The position numbers and the translations under genes are program-made. Under the pieces are notes generated by a model. The model was not told where the DNA came from. It saw only the letters and a program-made list of their open reading frames with translations, and did not search any database. Positions 6,978 through 10,078 of a stretch of DNA of 10,078 bases are shown in pieces (the first letter of the stretch is position 1; each line of letters opens with the position of its first letter). This DNA is from Syntrophomonadaceae bacterium (lineage in GTDB: Bacteria > Bacillota_D > Dethiobacteria > DTU022), in assembly GCA_003562605.1 (NCBI GenBank), contig PWUG01000127.1:1-10078 (forward strand), in the 5' to 3' direction.

Positions 6978-7379
6978 TCAGTATAGAATTAATCCCAGTA
7001 AAACCGACCCTAGGCCCAATATCAAGGCAGCAACATTAATCAGGGTGAGTGTCTTACGGTCTCTCTCTAAAACACGGACTGCAAAGGCGCGAAACTGTTT
7101 ATAATTAAAAAGTATCTGTGAAGTTTTGATCAGGGTCAGGGATAGCAAAAGGGTTATAACCAGGGAATAGGGCACGTCTGTAGTGAAATGCATATACCAG
7201 GTAAAAGCGACAAGTAACAGGCCGAATGCACCCACAACCCAGACCCACCCGGGCTGTTTCTCAGTATAGGCCGTGTTCAACTCAAAACGATTCCACTGTT
7301 TGGGAAAAAACTGAATAGCCGGCCTGGTGAGAATCAATATTGCTCCAAAAACAATACTCAGGATCTGAAAGTAATTCAT
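6978..7379 (-). CDS. Four-helix membrane protein, first of a tandem paralogous pair
   Basis: A 133-residue membrane protein, family unknown to me, paralogous to its downstream neighbour and of the same length. Helices are predicted at about 3-25, 44-65, 70-91 and 111-133. The features kept in both copies are Trp45 before helix 2, WYMHFT at 61-66 and ITLLLSLTLIK at 75-85. The last helix here is unusually smooth (ALILGLGSVLLGLILY), ending at the very C-terminus. The ATG overlaps the TetR stop as ATGA, and AAAGGAGG lies 7 bp before it inside the regulator gene, so translation is coupled to the regulator. It may be a drug- or envelope-stress-related membrane protein under TetR control, possibly acting as a hetero-oligomer with its paralogue, but that is inference; no catalytic residues point to an enzyme. 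Confidence 0.8.
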   Translation of the reverse strand: MNYFQILSIVFGAILILTRPAIQFFPKQWNRFELNTAYTEKQPGWVWVVGAFGLLLVAFTWYMHFTTDVPYSLVITLLLSLTLIKTSQILFNYKQFRAFAVRVLERDRKTLTLINVAALILGLGSVLLGLILY

Positions 7380-8035
7380 CGGTTTTCCTCCTTTAGAGCT
7401 GGTTTGTGAAGGCCGTTTTTTAGAAATTCAACCAGGTGGTGCATCTCTTTCCACATTTCTTGATCACCCTTTTTCATAAGTTCCCCATAATCCGGGTAAA
7501 TTTCTGTAAACCTCATCAGAACAAACTGGAGTATGCGCATAACAAATTCTTTTCCAATATCAGAACGAATTTCACCGGAAGTAATTGCTTCATCAACGAT
7601 TTTATCCATATACTTTTCAAAAGCAGTTCTAAACCGCCCCCATATTTTTTTTTTCAGATCATTATCCGGCATATTTTGCAAACGTATGCCGATTTGATGA
7701 TAGCGGTAATTTGACCTGGCGAAATCAATAGATGCCTTAAGCTGAAATTCAAGGTTATCAAAGAAATCCATTTCGTCGATGGGCTTCCGAATTTCTGTTA
7801 GGGCCGATTTGAGAAACAAAGTTTTTTTTTCTGTGGCCAGTTCAATCATATGCAGGTATAGATCTTCTTTGTTTGTAAAGTAATGGTACATGCTGCCCTT
7901 GGATATCCCGGCCTTGGATATAATATGATTCAAAGAGGCGGCATCATAATCTTTCTCTGAAAACTCATCCAAAGCTGCCTCCAATACAATTTCCTGCTCT
8001 TCTTTTGACAAATTAAGAAATCCCTGCTTAACCAA
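7376..8035 (-). CDS. TetR/AcrR-family transcriptional regulator
   Basis: A 219-residue one-component repressor. The N-terminal DNA-binding domain spans residues 10-60: EIVLEAALDEFSEKDYDAASLNHII, then the helix-turn-helix AGISKGSMYHYFTNKEDLY at 42-60, which is a textbook TetR recognition helix. The C-terminal ligand-binding and dimerisation domain (70-219) is divergent, so the inducer cannot be predicted. The start is a TTG at 8035 with AGGGGCGG about 10 bp upstream. The next gene overlaps by four bases (ATGA), and a second paralogous membrane gene follows, so regulator and targets form one operon. A double palindrome lies between its own promoter and its start, which is direct evidence for autorepression. 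Divergent or distant targets are not excluded. Confidence 0.93.
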   Translation of the reverse strand: MVKQGFLNLSKEEQEIVLEAALDEFSEKDYDAASLNHIISKAGISKGSMYHYFTNKEDLYLHMIELATEKKTLFLKSALTEIRKPIDEMDFFDNLEFQLKASIDFARSNYRYHQIGIRLQNMPDNDLKKKIWGRFRTAFEKYMDKIVDEAITSGEIRSDIGKEFVMRILQFVLMRFTEIYPDYGELMKKGDQEMWKEMHHLVEFLKNGLHKPALKEENR

Positions 8036-8053
8036 AATATCGCCGCCCCTGCC

Positions 8054-8083
8054 TAGACCAGGTGGTTTAGACCGCCTGGTCTA
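8054..8083. promoter_or_regulatory. Tandem overlapping TetR-type operators
   Basis: Two 16-bp palindromes overlap by two bases: TAGACC-N4-GGTTTA at 8054-8069 (one mismatch between arms) and TAGACC-N4-GGTCTA at 8068-8083 (perfect arms). Together they make a 30-bp element with 12-base outer arms that match in 11 positions. It starts immediately after the -10 box and covers the expected transcription start. The layout suits two TetR-family dimers binding on offset faces, as known for QacR-like repressors. Confidence 0.75.
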
Positions 8084-8112
8084 AGGATAGCACATTTTAA
8101 TTCGGGTGGCAA
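8084..8112 (-). promoter_or_regulatory. Promoter of the tetR/membrane-protein operon
   Basis: On the minus strand, TTGCCA (8107-8112, 5/6 consensus) and TATCCT (8084-8089) are exactly 17 bp apart. The -10 carries an upstream TGC, i.e. an extended -10. Transcription should start near 8077, inside the operator, giving a leader of about 40 bases. Confidence 0.7.
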
Positions 8113-8125
8113 TAGGGAATTTAAA

Positions 8126-8434
8126 TTATTTTTTCAACTTCTCTTCCACCGATTTGACTTTTTGGTCGATAGAACCGGTTTTATCCCGGCGATCATCGAT
8201 CTTAATACTGGTGCTGACCCTCTTCGCGCCCTGGTTAAAAGGAACTTCGTGCAGATGCCGGATTAGCTTCATAATTCGATCCAGGTCACCTTCGATAATA
8301 GTACCCATGGCGGTTAGTTCATATTTCAGGCCCTCACCTTGTTCCCGCAACTCTTTTTCGCAGGCAGCCACATAAGAGCTCAGGCTGGTACTGCCTGTTC
8401 CCAGGGGAACAATAGAGATTTCAACGACAGCCAT
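8126..8434 (-). CDS. MTH1187/UPF0045-family thiamine-binding protein
   Basis: A 102-residue soluble ferredoxin-like-fold protein of the MTH1187/YqgV family (PF01910, Thiamine_BP), thought to bind thiamine or its derivatives as a small homo-oligomer. The family pattern is complete: VEISIVPLGTGSTSLSSYVA at 4-23, LTAMGTIIEGDLDRIM at 40-55, a short variable middle, and RVSTSIKIDDRRDK at 72-85. The lysine-rich C-terminal tail (QKVKSVEEKLKK) is typical. The ATG has GGAGGTG 6 bp upstream at 8441-8447. It lies on the same strand as the TetR gene, 90 bp before it, but that gap contains a separate promoter and operator, so it is probably its own unit. A TATACT (8491-8496, minus) could be its -10, but I see no convincing -35. 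No thiamine riboswitch is visible upstream. Confidence 0.9.
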   Translation of the reverse strand: MAVVEISIVPLGTGSTSLSSYVAACEKELREQGEGLKYELTAMGTIIEGDLDRIMKLIRHLHEVPFNQGAKRVSTSIKIDDRRDKTGSIDQKVKSVEEKLKK

Positions 8435-8562
8435 TTACAACACCTCCACAGTTAATTTTTCTCTCTGCAGGTAAAAGGTTATTTTTACTGAGTATAGAAT
8501 AACACATTAATCTGGACAGCTTCAGATATAACTGCAAGCACTATAAGGTATTATAAAAATCT

Positions 8563-8582
8563 TTAATAAGCGGTTTTATTAA
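8563..8582. repeat. A/T-rich palindrome upstream of the Cys-rich small gene
   Basis: TTAATAA (8563-8569) and TTATTAA (8576-8582) are perfect inverted arms around GCGGTT. The element ends seven bases before the possible -35 at 8590. It could be an operator or a weak hairpin; nothing identifies a binding protein. Confidence 0.3.
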
Positions 8583-8589
8583 CAATCTT

Positions 8590-8619
8590 TTTACAATTGC
8601 TAAATTCCTGTTTTATGAT
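8590..8619 (+). promoter_or_regulatory. Candidate promoter for the Cys-rich small protein
   Basis: TTTACA (8590-8595) and TATGAT (8614-8619) each match consensus in 5 of 6 positions and are 18 bp apart. The expected start near 8626 lies past the GGAG at 8621-8624, leaving only about 8 bases before the GTG. Either the RNA starts slightly earlier, the gene is read from a promoter further upstream, or the message is nearly leaderless. Confidence 0.4.
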
Positions 8620-8633
8620 CGGAGCGGCATTCT

Positions 8634-8744
8634 GTGCAGGAGATTAAAAATGATAATTGTAGCTGCCCTAAAATAGACTGCATCAGGCATGGCAACTGTG
8701 AAGAGTGTGCAGAACATCATCTCTCCACAGAAAAGGAGCCTTAA
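8634..8744 (+). CDS. 36-residue Cys/His-rich small protein
   Basis: A short gene easily missed by length cut-offs. It is read from GTG at 8634 to TAA at 8742-8744, with GGAG at 8621-8624 placed 9 bp before the start and an in-frame TGA at 8616 that excludes a longer protein. It encodes five cysteines in 36 residues: Cys9, Cys11, Cys16, Cys22 and Cys25, arranged as CSCP-x3-C-x2-HGNC-x2-C-x2-HH, with His19, His28 and His29 close by. This spacing resembles short, uncharacterised Cys-rich proteins that I recall in Clostridia and some archaea (CxCPxxxCxxHGxCxxCxxxH), and suggests one zinc or iron site. The clustering of Cys and His codons in a single frame is unlikely by chance. Tail STEKEP is polar; there is no signal peptide, so a cytoplasmic location is expected. 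It converges with the DUF2817 gene, 15 bp away. Function unknown. Confidence 0.7.
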   Translation: MQEIKNDNCSCPKIDCIRHGNCEECAEHHLSTEKEP

Positions 8745-8759
8745 CTTAATCTCCAAAGT

Positions 8760-9422
8760 TTAGCTAACCCGGAAACCTTCGCATTGTAAAATACCGAAAA
8801 GCGCCTGGCGTGCGTCTTGCAGCGCTTTTTCGCGCCAGCGCTGTTCTTGCGGGATGAACAGCTCGTTAAAAGCTTCCCGCACCTTTAGTTCTGCCCCGGG
8901 AGAAAGGGTTCCGTAATGAAAAAGCCTGTTTTCGTCGATCATTGTTTTGAGGCTGCGCAGCTTATCGAGGGGATACTCTCCCAAAGTGCCGAATTCAAAA
9001 CTGGTGCCGTAAAAGGACAACTCCGGGAATTCTTTTCCCACCAGCTCGTAGAAAAAGTCAACCATATCTCCCTGCATGGCATAAAACTCGAAAGGGTTGG
9101 TTTTTGCAACCAGTGGATAACCGAATGCCTTCTGCAGAGCCAGTGAGTCGCGCGGTTCATTGATTGAGTTTACAATGGTCATCTGGTAACGGGGTCCGTA
9201 ACCGCTGTGCATATCAAGGACCAGGAGACGTTGACAGGAAGCTGCCAGTTCCTTAAACAGATCGATCATGACCTGAGCCGAAGCCTCGTAACCTCTCCCC
9301 CCGTAATAGATCCCTTTGGGATGGAGGTATTGCCCCATAAGTATTACCTCCTTAAAGTTCTTTGCACCCATGGGCAGCATTTTATAGGTCAATCTGGCGC
9401 CAAAAAAAGCTCTGCTACTCAT
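8760..9422 (-). CDS. DUF2817 peptidase, C-terminal fragment
   Basis: Open frame holding the rest of the peptidase. Homology starts before its first ATG (LNPINPLK, back to about 9446), and no ribosome binding site precedes that ATG, so independent translation is doubtful. Motifs are MLPMGAKNFKE, GQYLHPKGIYYGGRGYE at 30-46, VLDMHSGYGPRYQ at 68-80 with His72 as the likely third zinc ligand, NPFEFYAMQGDM, and SFEFGTLGEYP at 141-151 where Glu143 is a candidate catalytic residue. The C-terminus appears complete. All key residues are intact, arguing that the frameshift is recent or an artefact. Confidence 0.6.
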   Translation of the reverse strand: MSSRAFFGARLTYKMLPMGAKNFKEVILMGQYLHPKGIYYGGRGYEASAQVMIDLFKELAASCQRLLVLDMHSGYGPRYQMTIVNSINEPRDSLALQKAFGYPLVAKTNPFEFYAMQGDMVDFFYELVGKEFPELSFYGTSFEFGTLGEYPLDKLRSLKTMIDENRLFHYGTLSPGAELKVREAFNELFIPQEQRWREKALQDARQALFGILQCEGFRVS

Positions 9423-9442
9423 CTTTAGCGGGTTAATAGGAT

Positions 9443-9895
9443 TCAGAACGAATTGATCCGGTCATACCGGCAGTCTAAAGAAGCATCTGCAGCTTCCCAG
9501 CCATAGATAAAATTCCGGTTTAAATCTACATTATTTTCATTGGTGCGCCGCCGCTTCCACATCCCCCAGGGATTAATTGCATGGACAATAAAAAGCCCTG
9601 TATTGGCCGGATCGAGGGTTTTTAAAAATTCGTCAATAAAAAGGCCGGTTACCGCTGTGCCTATGTAGCCTTCGATTCCGTGCAGCCCGGAAGTCAGCAG
9701 GATCACTTTATCCTGACGATCCAAAGCCGGGGCGGCAATAACCTCCACTGCCAAATTATCTTCGGCTTTGCCAATGGCATAAGAGCGGATTTCGGTCTCC
9801 GGCCAAAAGAGGCGCACTTGTTCCAGGGAAGCATAAAATTTACTACGGCTTTCAGCGTAAGATTCGCTGAACAGTTTTACCATCGCCACTTTCAT
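9443..9895 (-). CDS. DUF2817 peptidase, N-terminal fragment
   Basis: A 150-residue fragment that carries the first metal-site motif LTSGLHGIEGYIG, with His72 and Glu75 as the probable HxxE zinc ligands. HAINPWGMWKRRRTNENNVDLNRNF at 105-129 follows, the substrate-binding arginine/asparagine region of the M14-like fold (split for reading: HAINPWGM, RRTNENN, VDLNRNF). The ATG at 9895 has AAGGAGG 4 bp upstream, so this is the true start of the gene. The last eight residues, RYDRINSF, fit the intact family, so the reading frame is lost only at the stop. TATAGT at 9946-9951 (minus) is a possible -10 without a good -35. Confidence 0.7.
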   Translation of the reverse strand: MKVAMVKLFSESYAESRSKFYASLEQVRLFWPETEIRSYAIGKAEDNLAVEVIAAPALDRQDKVILLTSGLHGIEGYIGTAVTGLFIDEFLKTLDPANTGLFIVHAINPWGMWKRRRTNENNVDLNRNFIYGWEAADASLDCRYDRINSF

Positions 9896-9905
9896 TAAGC
9901 CTCCT

Positions 9906-10078
9906 TAAAAAGGCCTGTAATTGTTCGCCTTTGCCAATTCTTTTAACTATAGTCTGATCATCCATTTATTTTTGTATTAAGTAAACTGTTGAAAGTCTAA
10001 TTCGCCTGAAAAAGCCCTTTTCCTTTTACCTGTCTTTGTATTCTTCCCGCAGGGACTATGTCAGACTGCTGATTGCAG
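9906..10078. other. Right-edge sequence without a supported gene
   Basis: Upstream region of the DUF2817 gene, A/T-rich up to about 9990. One minus-strand frame stays open from the window edge to a TAA at 9977-9979 (33 residues), but it has no recognisable motif and the other two minus frames end in stops that could equally be gene ends. I cannot decide whether a gene tail enters from the right. Confidence 0.3.

Larger units (their letters stand above)
8760..9895 (-). pseudogene. DUF2817 zinc peptidase (M14-like) gene, split by a frameshift
   Basis: Two adjacent minus-strand frames together make one DUF2817 protein of about 378 residues, the usual family size. The first frame ends in RYDRINSF then TGA (9443-9445). 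The other frame, read through the same bases, continues LNPINPLK and then SSRAFFGARLTYKMLPMGAKNF, exactly the order expected in the family. Adding one T in the TTC-TGA context would give INSFLNP, so a one-base deletion near 9445-9448 explains the break. No slippery heptamer is seen, so a programmed shift is unlikely. DUF2817 proteins belong to the carboxypeptidase-like (M14) fold; their substrate is not established. If real, the lesion removes the C-terminal half, including DMHSGYG and the probable catalytic Glu. A sequencing or assembly error is the main alternative. Confidence 0.75.

Noticed and set aside
9443..9450. Programmed ribosomal frameshift in the DUF2817 gene
   Set aside because: No slippery heptamer, no downstream pseudoknot evident, and the family is normally encoded in one frame.
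9977..10078. C-terminal tail of another minus-strand gene at the right edge
   Set aside because: 33 open codons without any motif; the other two minus frames also end in stops close by, so the sequence does not choose between them.
1..10078. CRISPR arrays, insertion sequences, phage or defence genes
   Set aside because: No direct-repeat array, transposase, integrase, att-like repeat or recognised defence protein is present on either strand.

Overview
The window looks like a chromosomal stretch from a Gram-positive, Clostridia-like member of the Bacillota. The reasons are strong purine-rich ribosome binding sites of the AGGAGG type before most genes, frequent GTG/TTG starts, vegetative (sigma-70/SigA type) promoters, and families common in that group: a GPH transporter, a LapA-domain miniprotein, an MTH1187-type thiamine-binding protein, a DUF2817 zinc peptidase and a very small Cys-rich protein. 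The taxonomic placement is inference. No mobile element, CRISPR array, rRNA or tRNA gene was seen.

Left part, plus strand (1-4671): the 3' end of glnS (glutaminyl-tRNA synthetase, HIGH-motif end cut off by the window edge) is followed after 21 bp by a GPH-family sugar/cation symporter. A hairpin spans the transporter stop codon. Next come a 65-residue LapA-domain membrane protein and asnS (asparaginyl-tRNA synthetase). asnS has its own promoter and also a 9-bp inverted repeat that would pair with its ribosome binding site in read-through RNA. A second hairpin spans the asnS stop codon. glnS and asnS together imply direct charging of tRNA-Gln and tRNA-Asn.

Middle (4699-6416): a class I SAM-dependent methyltransferase on the minus strand converges on asnS. 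It is divergent from a plus-strand YgjP-type zinc metallopeptidase, whose DNA looks more A/T-rich than the genes at the left.

Right-centre, minus strand (6564-8434): a compact operon holds a TetR-family regulator and two tandem, mutually related four-helix membrane proteins of equal length (133 aa) that I cannot name. The regulator has a good promoter (TTGCCA-17-TATCCT). Two overlapping 16-bp palindromes start right after its -10, a textbook layout for autorepression by two TetR dimers. Upstream on the same strand lies an MTH1187-family thiamine-binding protein gene.

Right end (8435-10078): an overlooked 36-residue Cys/His-rich protein is encoded on the plus strand at 8634-8744. It converges on a minus-strand DUF2817 (M14-like zinc peptidase) gene that is broken by an apparent single-base deletion near 9445-9448. 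The last 170 bp hold no gene I can support.

The most distinctive items are the TetR/twin-membrane-protein operon with its double operator, and the 36-aa Cys-rich protein.
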